A stretch of 64,000 bases of DNA from NCBI RefSeq assembly GCF_001514265.1, contig NZ_KQ948989.1:62001-126000 (forward strand), read 5' to 3'. The stretch is from Streptomyces resistomycificus. GTDB lineage: Bacteria > Actinomycetota > Actinomycetes > Streptomycetales > Streptomycetaceae. This document shows, piece by piece, positions 32,244 through 39,962 of the stretch; the stretch's first letter is position 1, and every line of letters starts with the position of its first letter. The position numbers were made by a program, and so were the translations under genes. Under the pieces are notes generated by a model. That model had not been told where the DNA came from and ran no database searches. It worked only from the letters and a program-made list of their open reading frames with translations.

Positions 32244-33530
32244 CTAGTCCCGCACGGCCTCCTCGCCGATCTCGCGCCGCTCCTCGTGGGACGGGCGGGC
32301 CGCGTCAAGGCGGGCCGTGATCACCAGGGTTCCCTCCTCGATCTGGTAGTCGAGGGGGAGCCCGAGGCCGCGCATCGCGGCGACCATGCCGGTGTTGGCG
32401 GACTGCGTCACCGCGTACACGCTCGCGCAGCCCGCCTCGACGGCCATCGCCACCAGGCGGCCGAGCAGTTGGCCGCCGATGCCGCGCCGCTGCCAGCTGT
32501 CCTCGACGAGCAGGGCGACCTCCGTCTCGTCCCCGTCCCACAGCAGATGCCCGAGCCCGACGACGCGCCCCGAGGCGGTCTGCACGGCGAGCGTCCGGCC
32601 GAAGCGGGGGCTGAGCAGGTGGTTGAGGTAGCGGTCGGCGTCACGCACCGGACCGTGGTAGCGCATGCCCAGGGTCCGCTGCGAGCACCGCTCGTGCATC
32701 GCCCTGGCGGCCTCCAGATCACCCTGGTCGGCCCGGCGCACGGTGATGTCGCGGCCTTCCGGCAGGGTCAGCACGTCCCGGCCGTGCGGCACCCGCGGAC
32801 CGAGCCGCGCGTCCAGCTCGACCAGTGCCCGCGCCCGCGCGAACTCGGTGGGGGTGAACGGCAGATACGGCCGTTCCACGGTGAGTACGCCGCCTTCCGG
32901 CGCCCGAAGCCGCATCACGGTGTCCTCCAGCACCCCTTCCACCGGCACCGCCTCCGGCCCCCGGCCGGTACCGGCGACGGGCCTGGCGGGCAGCGAACGG
33001 ATGGTGCACCTGCCCAGCAACTGGCGCAGGGCGAGCGGGAGTTCCGCCGCGTCCAGCGCCGTACGGGCGGCCAGGCCCAGCACCCGGGTCGGCGCGTCCA
33101 CCAGATCGTGGGCGTCCGCCCGCTCGATCCAGGTGTCGGTGCCGCCGGCCGAGGCGGTCGCGCGGGTGATGTCCCCGCCCGCGAGCTCGCCCGGGGCCCG
33201 CAGCAGGAACTCGTCCACGGTGCCGGCGGCCAACGGGTGCGTCTGCAGGCTGAGGATGTCGATGCGCTGCCCGGCGAGGGCCGAGCACAGCACGGCCAGT
33301 GATCCCGGCTGGTCCCGCACGGTGGTCCGCATCCGCCACAGCGTGCTCTCCACCGCTGCCTGGTCGGGGGCCACCGACGCCCGGTCGGACCGGGCATCGG
33401 TATCGCCTGTCGGGGGCGCGTGACCGTGGCGGCGTGCCCACCATGAGTGGAACCTGGCTGAGGCACGCCGCCAGTGGCGTACGGGGCGCTCGTCGTCGTG
33501 GTGCGTCGTTTCAGAAACTTCTCGAGTCAT
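32244..33530 (-). CDS. GNAT N-acetyltransferase with N-terminal ACT domain
   Basis: 428 residues. After a basic, His/Arg-rich N-end of about 60 residues comes an ACT-type regulatory domain (WRMRTTVRDQPGSLAVLCSALAGQRIDILSLQTHPLAAGTVDEFLL), then a linker region and a C-terminal GNAT domain: DITVRRADQGDLEAARAMHERCS, VALLVEDSWQRRGIGGQLLGRLVAMAVEAG (the acetyl-CoA loop R-R-G-I-G) and SANTGMVAAMRGLGL. ACT domains bind amino acids, so acetyltransferase activity is probably amino-acid controlled; actinobacterial proteins of this type acetylate lysines of metabolic enzymes. That role is inference for this one. A perfect ACCGATCGGT palindrome (33578-33587) lies 48 bp upstream of the start. Confidence 0.85.
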   Translation of the reverse strand: MTREVSETTHHDDERPVRHWRRASARFHSWWARRHGHAPPTGDTDARSDRASVAPDQAAVESTLWRMRTTVRDQPGSLAVLCSALAGQRIDILSLQTHPLAAGTVDEFLLRAPGELAGGDITRATASAGGTDTWIERADAHDLVDAPTRVLGLAARTALDAAELPLALRQLLGRCTIRSLPARPVAGTGRGPEAVPVEGVLEDTVMRLRAPEGGVLTVERPYLPFTPTEFARARALVELDARLGPRVPHGRDVLTLPEGRDITVRRADQGDLEAARAMHERCSQRTLGMRYHGPVRDADRYLNHLLSPRFGRTLAVQTASGRVVGLGHLLWDGDETEVALLVEDSWQRRGIGGQLLGRLVAMAVEAGCASVYAVTQSANTGMVAAMRGLGLPLDYQIEEGTLVITARLDAARPSHEERREIGEEAVRD

Positions 33531-33653
33531 GCGACCACTGTGAAGGAACGGTGTTGCGTGATCACGAACGCTTTGTGACCGATCGGTAAAGTGCGGTCCG
33601 TACCTTTTGTTTTCCCTTGTACGGTTCCGATGCGGACGTTTCCGGTGCCGGCC

Positions 33654-35228
33654 CTACTGCCCGACCCGCCCCGGCTGCAGGACCTGGGTGAACAGCACGT
33701 TGCCGTCCTGCTCCCGCAGCCGGACCGTCAGCTCCCCGCTGTCGCCGTCGATGTCGACCTCGCCGAAGAACTGGTACCCGTCGGCCGGCGAGACGTTGGC
33801 GGTGGTGGGCGCCTTGACGAAGACGCGGTCCGGGCCGAACGTGCCGTCCAGCGTGTTGGCCGGGAAGGCCCCCGCGTTGAGCGGACCCGAGACGAACTCC
33901 CAGAACGGCGCGAAGTCCTTGAACGCCGCGCGCGAAGGGTCGTAGTGCTGGGCCGAGGTGTAGTGCACGTCGGCCGTCAGCCACACCGTCCCGGTGATCC
34001 GCCGGTGCTTGACGAACCGGAGCAGCTCGGCGATCTGCAGCTCGCGGCCGAGCGGAGCGCCGGGATCGCCCTGCGCGACCGCCTCGATGTTGGGCTTGCC
34101 GTCCCCGGTGTCGGGCACGACGAGGCCGAGCGGCATGTCGGAGGCGATCACCTTCCACACCGCGCGGGAGCGGGCCAGCTCCCGCTTGAGCCACTCCAGC
34201 TGTTCCCGGCCCAGGATGCCCTGCCCGTCGGTGCTCTGGTCGTCCGGTGAGTTGGCGTTGCGGTAGGTGCGCATGTCCAGGACGAAGACGTCCAGGAGCG
34301 GCCCGTGGTGCTGCACGCGGTACACCCGGCCGTCGGGGCGGCGCAGCGTGGAGATGGGGAAGTACTCCGAGAACGCCCGCCGTGCGCGCGAGGCGAGCAC
34401 GTCGACGTTCTTCTCGGTGTAGCGGGTGTCGGTGAGGATCTCGCCCGGATACCAGTTGTTGGTGACCTCGTGGTCGTCCCACTGGATGATGGAGGGCACC
34501 CGCGCGTTGAACCGCTTGAGGTTCTCGTCCAGCAGGTTGTAGCGGAAGTTGCCGCGGAACTCCGCCAGGGTCTCGGCGACCTTGGACTTCTCCTCGGTGG
34601 TGACGTTCCGCCAGGTCCGCCCGTCGGGCAGGGCCACCGCCTGCGTGATCGGGCCGTCCGCGTAGATGTTGTCGCCGCTGCACAGGAAGAAGTCAGGGTC
34701 CAGCTTGGCCATGGCGTCGTAGATCCGGTAGCCGCCGAGATCAGGGTTGATGCCCCAGCCCTGTCCGGCCAGGTCGCCCGACCAGACGAACCGCACGCCG
34801 TCGCGCCGCCTGGCGGAGGCCGTACGGAAGGTGCCGGTGACCGGCCGGCCGGTCCGGCGCGGGTCGTCGGGGTCGGCGAGCAGGACACGGTAGTGGATCT
34901 GCTCGCCCGCCGGCAGGCCGCGCAGCCGGGTCGTCCCGGTGAAGTCGGTGTCCGCGCCGAGCAACGGGCCCCGCCATCTGCGCGGGTTGCGGAACGACTC
35001 GGTGGCGGAGGTCTCCACGACCATCCGGGCCGGCCGGTCGGAGCGCACCCACACCAGGCCGGAGTCGCAGCCCACGTCCCCCGCCTGCACGCCCCAGCCG
35101 GCCTCGGGGCGGCCGGACAGGGCGAACGCCGGTGCCGCTCCCGCGGCGGTGGGCAGGGTCAGCGCCGCCGACGCGGCGAGCGAGCCGCGCAGGACGCTGC
35201 GGCGACCGGGGAACGGACGGTGTGTCAT
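33654..35228 (-). CDS. phoD: Tat-exported alkaline phosphatase/phosphodiesterase, PhoD family
   Basis: 524 residues from the ATG at 35228 (GGAGG eight bases upstream). N-terminal Tat signal GRRSVLRGSLAASAALTLPTAAGAAPAFA. Then a fibronectin-like N-terminal domain (GVQAGDVGCDSGLVWVRSDRPARM), and the PhoD phosphatase core with metal ligands in VWSGDLAGQGWG, LCSGDNIYADG, QWDDHEVTNNWYPGE and LTADVHYTSAQHYD. PhoD enzymes use iron and calcium and release phosphate from mono- and diesters or teichoic acid outside the cell. Several PhoD paralogues exist in Streptomyces, so the symbol denotes the family. A weak PHO-box-like site lies upstream. Confidence 0.9.
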   Translation of the reverse strand: MTHRPFPGRRSVLRGSLAASAALTLPTAAGAAPAFALSGRPEAGWGVQAGDVGCDSGLVWVRSDRPARMVVETSATESFRNPRRWRGPLLGADTDFTGTTRLRGLPAGEQIHYRVLLADPDDPRRTGRPVTGTFRTASARRRDGVRFVWSGDLAGQGWGINPDLGGYRIYDAMAKLDPDFFLCSGDNIYADGPITQAVALPDGRTWRNVTTEEKSKVAETLAEFRGNFRYNLLDENLKRFNARVPSIIQWDDHEVTNNWYPGEILTDTRYTEKNVDVLASRARRAFSEYFPISTLRRPDGRVYRVQHHGPLLDVFVLDMRTYRNANSPDDQSTDGQGILGREQLEWLKRELARSRAVWKVIASDMPLGLVVPDTGDGKPNIEAVAQGDPGAPLGRELQIAELLRFVKHRRITGTVWLTADVHYTSAQHYDPSRAAFKDFAPFWEFVSGPLNAGAFPANTLDGTFGPDRVFVKAPTTANVSPADGYQFFGEVDIDGDSGELTVRLREQDGNVLFTQVLQPGRVGQ

Positions 35229-35298
35229 GGATACGCCTCCAGCGACGGGATCCGGCCAGTGTGCAGTGCCACAACTACTGGTACGCCGCAGCGCCCAC

Positions 35299-35322
35299 GG
35301 AAACCACAAGTGAACAACTGAC
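35299..35322 (-). promoter_or_regulatory. Weak PHO-box-like direct repeat upstream of phoD
   Basis: On the minus strand GTTGTTCACTTGTGGTTTCC contains GTTCACTTGTG followed by GTTTCCGTGGG, two 11-mers with the GTT..C spacing of PhoP boxes, about 75 bp before the start codon. The match to the GTTCACC consensus is only partial. Confidence 0.25.
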
Positions 35323-35374
35323 CGTGCGGTGGGGGAAGCGGCGTCGCCGGGATCCGCTGAAGTGGGCGTCGAGC

Positions 35375-35406
35375 AGGACGGGAGGTCCGGTCGGAGCTCC
35401 CGTCCT
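35375..35406 (-). terminator. Hairpin terminator of the alpha/beta hydrolase gene
   Basis: Perfect 10-bp inverted repeat AGGACGGGAG / CTCCCGTCCT (35375-35384 with 35397-35406) 28 bases downstream of the hydrolase stop on the minus strand. Confidence 0.5.
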
Positions 35407-35434
35407 CAGCCGGCCGTGACGGCCGACTCCCGTC

Positions 35435-36265
35435 TCAGCGGCTGCCGTCGAGGATGACGCGGGCGACCAGCGCGGGGTCGTCGTTCATCGGGACGTGGCC
35501 GCAGCCCGGCAGCCTCACCAGCCGCGCCTTGGGGATGATCTGCTTGGCGCGCACGCCCTGGCGGCGTACCAGCAGCAGGTCCCGGGTGCCCCAGGCCACG
35601 GTGACCGGGACGCCGGGGACGTCGTCGGTGAAACGGACCGCGGTCCCGGCCCGGAGGGTGTCGGCGAAGCCGGTGGCCCGCGCCAGCGCGAGCGTCTCGG
35701 CGACGACGGCCTCGGGCGCACGGCGGCTCGGACGGGCGTAGATCGTGCTGGTCAGGGCGGTGCGGCCGGCCGCCGTACGGGCCAGCCGCTCGACCAGCGG
35801 CAGCGGCATCCGCTCCGCGATCCGCCGCATCGTCAGCAGCACGCCGAAGGCGTAGCGCCGCTCGGCCTGCGACCAGAAACCGGCCGGGGACAGGGCCGTG
35901 ACCGACCGCACGAGCTTCTCGCGGCCGAGCTCGAGGGCGAGCAGACCGCCGAGCGAGTTGCCCGCCACGTGCGGCCGGCCCAGCTCCAGGGCCTCGCAGA
36001 ACGAAGCGAACACCTTGGTGGTCGTGGGCAGGTCGTAGGCCAGCCCGCCCGGCAGGCCGGGGGAGACGCCGAACCCCGGAAGGTCCACGGCGATCACGTC
36101 GCGCTCGGTCGCGAGGATGTCCACCACCGGGTCCCACGCCTGCCGGTGGTGTCCTATGCCGTGCAGCAGGAGCAGGGGCTCACCCCGGCCGGCGCGCGTG
36201 TAGGAGACGGTGACGGGCTGCGAGCCCTGTGCGGAGGGCACGTTGAAGGAGACGGATGCGGACAT
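35435..36265 (-). CDS. Alpha/beta hydrolase
   Basis: 276 residues, cytoplasmic (no signal). Oxyanion region LLLLHGIGHHRQAW, nucleophile elbow VAGNSLGGLLALEL (serine in GNSLGG), catalytic aspartate probably in WGTRDLLL, and histidine in LPGCGHVPMNDDPALVARVIL. Typical of esterase/epoxide-hydrolase/haloalkane-type enzymes; the substrate cannot be deduced. It is divergent from the SigJ-type gene across 148 bp that contain a perfect 16-bp palindrome. Confidence 0.85.
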   Translation of the reverse strand: MSASVSFNVPSAQGSQPVTVSYTRAGRGEPLLLLHGIGHHRQAWDPVVDILATERDVIAVDLPGFGVSPGLPGGLAYDLPTTTKVFASFCEALELGRPHVAGNSLGGLLALELGREKLVRSVTALSPAGFWSQAERRYAFGVLLTMRRIAERMPLPLVERLARTAAGRTALTSTIYARPSRRAPEAVVAETLALARATGFADTLRAGTAVRFTDDVPGVPVTVAWGTRDLLLVRRQGVRAKQIIPKARLVRLPGCGHVPMNDDPALVARVILDGSR

Positions 36266-36331
36266 GGGGCTGCTCCTCGACGGGGTGACGGACGTGACGA
36301 CAGACGCGGCGTAGACAGCTTGTCAGCAAAA

Positions 36332-36347
36332 GCTACCCACGGGTAGC
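36332..36347. promoter_or_regulatory. Perfect palindrome in divergent promoter, candidate operator
   Basis: GCTACCC-AC-GGGTAGC, 7+7 bp with a 2-bp centre, between the divergent hydrolase (start 36265) and sigma-factor (start 36414) genes. It has the size of a TetR- or similar dimer site; no such regulator gene is adjacent. Confidence 0.4.
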
Positions 36348-36413
36348 CCCTGGAGTGGCCGCAGGATGGCTCGGCCGGGTGCCGCCTGGACAGCACCGCA
36401 CGGGTCCGCTGGG

Positions 36414-37307
36414 ATGGAACCCGTGACCGCCGACACCGTGACCGACGTCTTCGAAGAGCACCGTCCCGTCCTCCTGGGGGTCGCCTACCGCATGCTCGGG
36501 CGCGTGGCCGACGCGGAGGACGTGGTGCAGGATGCCTGGCTGCGCTGGTCGGCCGCCGACCGCAGCGAGGTGCGCGAACCGCGCGGCTACCTGGTCCGCG
36601 TCACCACCCGCCTCGCCATCGACCGGCTGCGCCAGGTCAAGGCCCGGGGCGAGACGTACGTCGGCCCGTGGCTGCCGGAGCCTTACGTCACCGACTTCGG
36701 CGCCGGCGTGCCCGACACCGCGGAACGGGCGGTCCTCGCCGACTCCGTCTCCCTGGCCGTCCTCGTCGTCCTGGAGTCGCTGTCGCCCCTGGAGCGCGCG
36801 GTGTTCGTCCTGCGGGAGGCCTTCGGTTACCCCTACGCCGACATCGCCGCCATGCTGGAGCGCGGCGAACCGGCGGTACGGCAGCTCGCGGGGCGGGCCC
36901 GCAAGCACGTCGAGGAGCGCAGGCCGCGCTACGAGGTCGACCCCGTGCAGCGCCGTGACCTCACCGAGCGGTTCCTCGCCGCCGCGGGGGAGGGCGATCT
37001 GGAGGGGCTGATGTCCCTGCTCGCCCCGGACGTCCGGCTGGTCGGCGACAGCGGCGGCAAGGCCAAGGCGCCGCTGCGGGTCCTGGAGACAGCCGACAAG
37101 GTGGGCCGCTTCCTGCACGGCGCCGCCCGCAAGGGCGTCCCGGCTCCGTCCTTCCGGTTCCTGGAGCTCAACGGCGGCCCCGCGATCCTCTTCCTGTCGG
37201 ACGGCAGGCCCGACTCCGTCTTCCAGCTGGACGTCCGGGACGGGCGCATCCAGTGCGTCTACGTCATCCGCAACCCCGACAAGCTGCGGTCGCTGGCCTT
37301 TGTCTGA
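36414..37307 (+). CDS. sigJ: ECF RNA polymerase sigma factor, SigJ family (ECF41-like)
   Basis: 297 residues. Sigma region 2: EEHRPVLLGVAYRMLGRVADAEDVVQDAWLRW; region 4: LVVLESLSPLERAVFVLREAFGYPYADIAAMLERGEPAVRQLAGRARKHV. About 110 further residues form a SnoaL-like C-terminal domain (FLAAAGEGDLEGLMSLLAPDVRLVGDSGGK ... NPDKLRSL) typical of the SigJ/ECF41 group, where it controls sigma activity in place of a separate anti-sigma factor. Starts at ATG 36414 or GTG 36423 are both possible. ECF41 genes often adjoin a COE (carboxymuconolactone decarboxylase, oxidoreductase or epimerase) partner; here the divergent neighbour is an alpha/beta hydrolase. Confidence 0.88.
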   Translation: MEPVTADTVTDVFEEHRPVLLGVAYRMLGRVADAEDVVQDAWLRWSAADRSEVREPRGYLVRVTTRLAIDRLRQVKARGETYVGPWLPEPYVTDFGAGVPDTAERAVLADSVSLAVLVVLESLSPLERAVFVLREAFGYPYADIAAMLERGEPAVRQLAGRARKHVEERRPRYEVDPVQRRDLTERFLAAAGEGDLEGLMSLLAPDVRLVGDSGGKAKAPLRVLETADKVGRFLHGAARKGVPAPSFRFLELNGGPAILFLSDGRPDSVFQLDVRDGRIQCVYVIRNPDKLRSLAFV

Positions 37308-37374
37308 GGTCCTTCACGAACGTCGCGTGAACGCTTGGACGTGACACTTCTGTGCGGTTCCGGGGGATCGATGA

Positions 37375-37409
37375 TTGGTCTTGACCAAGGGTGGGGGCCG
37401 CCTTATGGT
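37375..37409 (+). promoter_or_regulatory. Promoter with DasR-type operator (dre-like) upstream of gntR
   Basis: TTGGTCTTGACCAA (37375-37388) is a perfect 6-2-6 palindrome and matches the DasR box TGGTCTAGACCA at 11 of 12 positions. Its right half forms the minus-35 TTGACC (37381-37386), followed after 17 bp by TATGGT (37404-37409). A repressor bound here would block the promoter. The dre consensus is recalled from the Streptomyces chitin/GlcNAc literature. Confidence 0.6.
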
Positions 37410-37485
37410 CGCAGATAAGTGCAACAACCTTTAATAAACAAGGGCGCTAAAACGCCGCCGGACCACGGCGATTGCGGAGGCAAGG

Positions 37486-38247
37486 GTGGGGACCACGCAG
37501 CTGGAGACGGTGCCGGAACCGAAGTACTGGCATCTCAGGACCGTGCTCAGTGAGGCACTGGACACCGAGTTCACGGTGGGCGAGATCCTGCCCAACGAGC
37601 GTGACCTCGCCGCCCGTTTCGGCGTGGCCCGTGCGACGCTCCGCCAGGCCCTGGAACAGCTCGAACTGGAAGGCCGCCTCCAGCGCCGCCGCGGAGTCGG
37701 TACGACCGTCGCCCCGCCGCGCATGGGCGTGGCCGTCGGCACGGAGCAGCACGCCTGGCCGGGCGGGGCAGGCGACGACTGGCAGCCCGTGGACGCGACG
37801 CCGGAGGTGCCGCCCGCCGGCGTCGCCGCCGCACTGGAGACCGGCGCCGACGAGGCCGTGCACCTGGTGCGGCGCTCCCTCACGACGCACGGCCAGCCCG
37901 TCGCCGCCGAACTGCTCTACGTCGCCGTGGGGGCGGTGCCCGAGCTCGCCGCCATCGACACGTCGGCCGGGGCGGCACGCGCGCGTGCCGTGCTGCGCGA
38001 GCTGCAGCGTCTGGAACTGGAAGGACGGGAGAGCGCCGTCGAGCTGGGCTCCGCCCGCGCGGACGACGCCCGGCAACTGGACCGGCTCCCGGGGGCGCCC
38101 GTCCTCGTCGTCACCACCCGCTACTTCGCCGGCGGCCGCACGGTCGCCGTGTCCGTCGCCACGTACCGCGCGGACACCTGCCGGCTGACCTTCGGGGACT
38201 CCGGCGGCGTCGAGGTCCACCCGGACCCCCAGCCCCAGGCCTCCTGA
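37486..38247 (+). CDS. GntR family transcriptional regulator (HutC/UTRA subfamily)
   Basis: 253 residues from the GTG at 37486 with GGAGG upstream. N-terminal GntR winged helix: YWHLRTVLSEALDTEFTVGEILPNERDLAARFGVARATLRQALEQLELEGRLQRRRGVGTTVAPPR. C-terminal UTRA ligand domain: VHLVRRSLTTHGQPVAAELLYVAVGAVPEL ... VLVVTTRYFAGGRTVAVSVATYRADTCRLTFG. UTRA domains bind sugars, sugar phosphates or amino-acid derivatives. The gene stands alone and its promoter carries a DasR-type palindrome, so it is probably controlled by DasR or by itself through a DasR-like site. Confidence 0.9.
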   Translation: MGTTQLETVPEPKYWHLRTVLSEALDTEFTVGEILPNERDLAARFGVARATLRQALEQLELEGRLQRRRGVGTTVAPPRMGVAVGTEQHAWPGGAGDDWQPVDATPEVPPAGVAAALETGADEAVHLVRRSLTTHGQPVAAELLYVAVGAVPELAAIDTSAGAARARAVLRELQRLELEGRESAVELGSARADDARQLDRLPGAPVLVVTTRYFAGGRTVAVSVATYRADTCRLTFGDSGGVEVHPDPQPQAS

Positions 38248-38267
38248 CCACGACTGCCCCGCACGTC

Positions 38268-38300
38268 CAGCGCCCCGGGACTGTCCCCGGGGCGCTGTTT
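38268..38300 (+). terminator. Hairpin terminator after gntR
   Basis: Perfect 12-bp stem CAGCGCCCCGGG / CCCGGGGCGCTG (38268-38279 with 38286-38297, 6-base loop) followed by TTT, 20 bases after the stop. Confidence 0.75.
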
Positions 38301-38420
38301 CGCGCCGCTCCGCGCGCGGAGCTCATAGAAGAGGTCCCGTTCTTCGCACGCGTCGTGTGTGGGCTCCGCGGTGTGCGGCGTTGCCGAGTGGGCCCCCGCG
38401 ATGTGCCGTCCCCGCGTGCG

Positions 38421-38501
38421 GCCCGTGGGGCCCGTGGGGCCCGTGGGACCCGTGCGGCCCGTGCGGCCCGTGCGGTTCGTGGGGCCCGTGCGGTTCGTGT
38501 G
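38421..38501. repeat. 9-bp tandem repeat, nine units
   Basis: Nine contiguous 9-bp units of GCCCGTGSG type (GCCCGTGGG three times, ACCCGTGCG, GCCCGTGCG twice, GTTCGTGGG, GCCCGTGCG, GTTCGTGTG). Lies in the convergent gap between the gntR and ROK genes. Confidence 0.9.
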
Positions 38502-38705
38502 GTGTGCCGTGCCGGCCTTCGGACGTGCGCGTCCGGGTGCGCGGTGTTTCCGCGCGCGGTCGCAGTGGTTCAGCGGTGCGCTGCGTTGCCGGGAGGTCCC
38601 TTGACGCGCCGTCTTCGCGCGCGGTTCTCGCGGTGTCCGCCTTCGGCCGCACACCCTCGCGGCCCGCCGTACCCCCGCGGGCGCTTCTCCACGGCCCGCC
38701 CCGCC

Positions 38706-39863
38706 TCAGCGACGGGCCGTCATGGTGCCCTCCACCGCGAACAGTTGCTCCTCGACGTGGTCCAGGGCCAGCCGCAGCGCGCCGGTCGCCACCGCCGCCT
38801 CGCCCAGGAGTGAGAGGACCACCCTCGGGGGCCGCAGGCAGTAGCGCGCCAGCTCGCGGCGCAGCGGTTCAAGTACACCGTCGAGGCCGGCCGCCCAGCC
38901 GCCGACGACCACCAGTTCCGGATCGAGGGCGAGAACGAGTGCGGCCACGTCGTGGACGAGACGCTGGATGAACCGGTCGACGGCCGCGCGGGCCCGCAGG
39001 TCGCCGTCACGGGCCTGGGCGAAGACCGCGGCCACGGCCTGCTCGTCGAGGGGGTGCAGCGGCTCGTCCGTGGTGGACAGCAGCGTCTCCGGCGTCACCT
39101 CGCGGCCCAGCAGGTGCAGCGCGCCGATCTCGCCGGCCGCCCCGCCGTAGCCCCGGTGCAACTGTCCGCCGATCAGCGCGCCGGCCCCGGGGCTCAGCCC
39201 GGCCAGCACGAACACCACGTCGTCGGACTCGGTGGCGGAGCCCTTCCAGTGCTCGGCGACCGCCGCGGCGTTGGCGTCGTTCTCGACGAGCACCGGGCAC
39301 TTGAAGGAGCGGCTCAGCCGCTCGCCGAGGCGCAGCCCGGTCCATTCGGGCAGCGCGGTCCCGAGCCGGACCGTTCCGTCGGCCTCGACGATCCCCGGCG
39401 TGCCGACGCCCACGGCCCGCAGCGAGCCGCGGGCGATCCCGGCGCGGCGCAGGAGTTCGGCCACCGCGGTACGCAGCCGCTCCAGGCGCTCGTCCGCCGA
39501 GGCCGTCTCGTCGACGTCCTTGGCCTGCGCGCCGATCACCCGGCCGTCCAGGTCGGACAGCAGCGCGGCCACGCGGTGCGCGCCGATCTCCAGGCCCAGC
39601 AGGTGACCGGCCTCGGCGCGGAACCGGAACCGCCGCGCGGGCCGCCCCTGCCGCCGCACGACGCTCTCGTCGGCCGCCTTCTCGACGACGTACCCCGCCT
39701 CGATGAGCCCTTCGACGACCCCCTCGACGGTCGGCCGGGACAGCCCGGTCACCCGGGTGATCTCGGTCAGCGTCGCGCAGTCCGTGGCGCGCAGCGCGTG
39801 CAGCACCACCGCGGAGTTGATCCTTCGCAGCAGCGAGGGATCCCCGCCGGTCAGCCGCCCCAC
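38706..39863 (-). CDS. ROK family transcriptional regulator
   Basis: 385 residues. N-terminal winged helix (NSAVVLHALRATDCATLTEITRVTGLSRPTVEGVVEGLIEAGYV), then a ROK/sugar-kinase-like fold: GHLLGLEIGAHRVAALLSDLDGRV (phosphate-1 strand), VGVGTPGIVEADGTV, CPVLVENDANAAAVAEHW and GAGALIGGQLHRGYGGAAGEIG. The CxCGxxGCxE zinc motif usual after GEIGH is missing: it reads GEIGALHLLGREVTPETLL, with Ala in place of His. It is thus a regulator rather than a kinase, and an atypical one. Effector sugar unknown. Confidence 0.88.
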   Translation of the reverse strand: MGRLTGGDPSLLRRINSAVVLHALRATDCATLTEITRVTGLSRPTVEGVVEGLIEAGYVVEKAADESVVRRQGRPARRFRFRAEAGHLLGLEIGAHRVAALLSDLDGRVIGAQAKDVDETASADERLERLRTAVAELLRRAGIARGSLRAVGVGTPGIVEADGTVRLGTALPEWTGLRLGERLSRSFKCPVLVENDANAAAVAEHWKGSATESDDVVFVLAGLSPGAGALIGGQLHRGYGGAAGEIGALHLLGREVTPETLLSTTDEPLHPLDEQAVAAVFAQARDGDLRARAAVDRFIQRLVHDVAALVLALDPELVVVGGWAAGLDGVLEPLRRELARYCLRPPRVVLSLLGEAAVATGALRLALDHVEEQLFAVEGTMTARR

Positions 39864-39962
39864 GGTCCGTCCTCCCAGCTCGTGCGCGTGTTGGCCGGAT
39901 CGTACTCGTCGCGACGTACCCCGGCGAGTGCCGGGATGCCCGCGACGTCCGGCCGGTGCCGG

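Larger units (their letters stand above)
38248..38705. other. 458-bp gene-free gap between convergent genes
   Basis: Holds the gntR terminator and a 9-bp tandem array (both listed separately). I see no convincing gene in the rest: the open frames across it encode low-complexity Gly/Pro/Val or Arg-rich runs produced by the repeats. Confidence 0.7.

Noticed and set aside
38121-38654. Minus-strand Thr/Gly/Pro-repeat open frame in the 38.3-38.7 kb gap
   Set aside because: Its repeats come directly from the 9-bp DNA array; no ribosome site or recognised domain.
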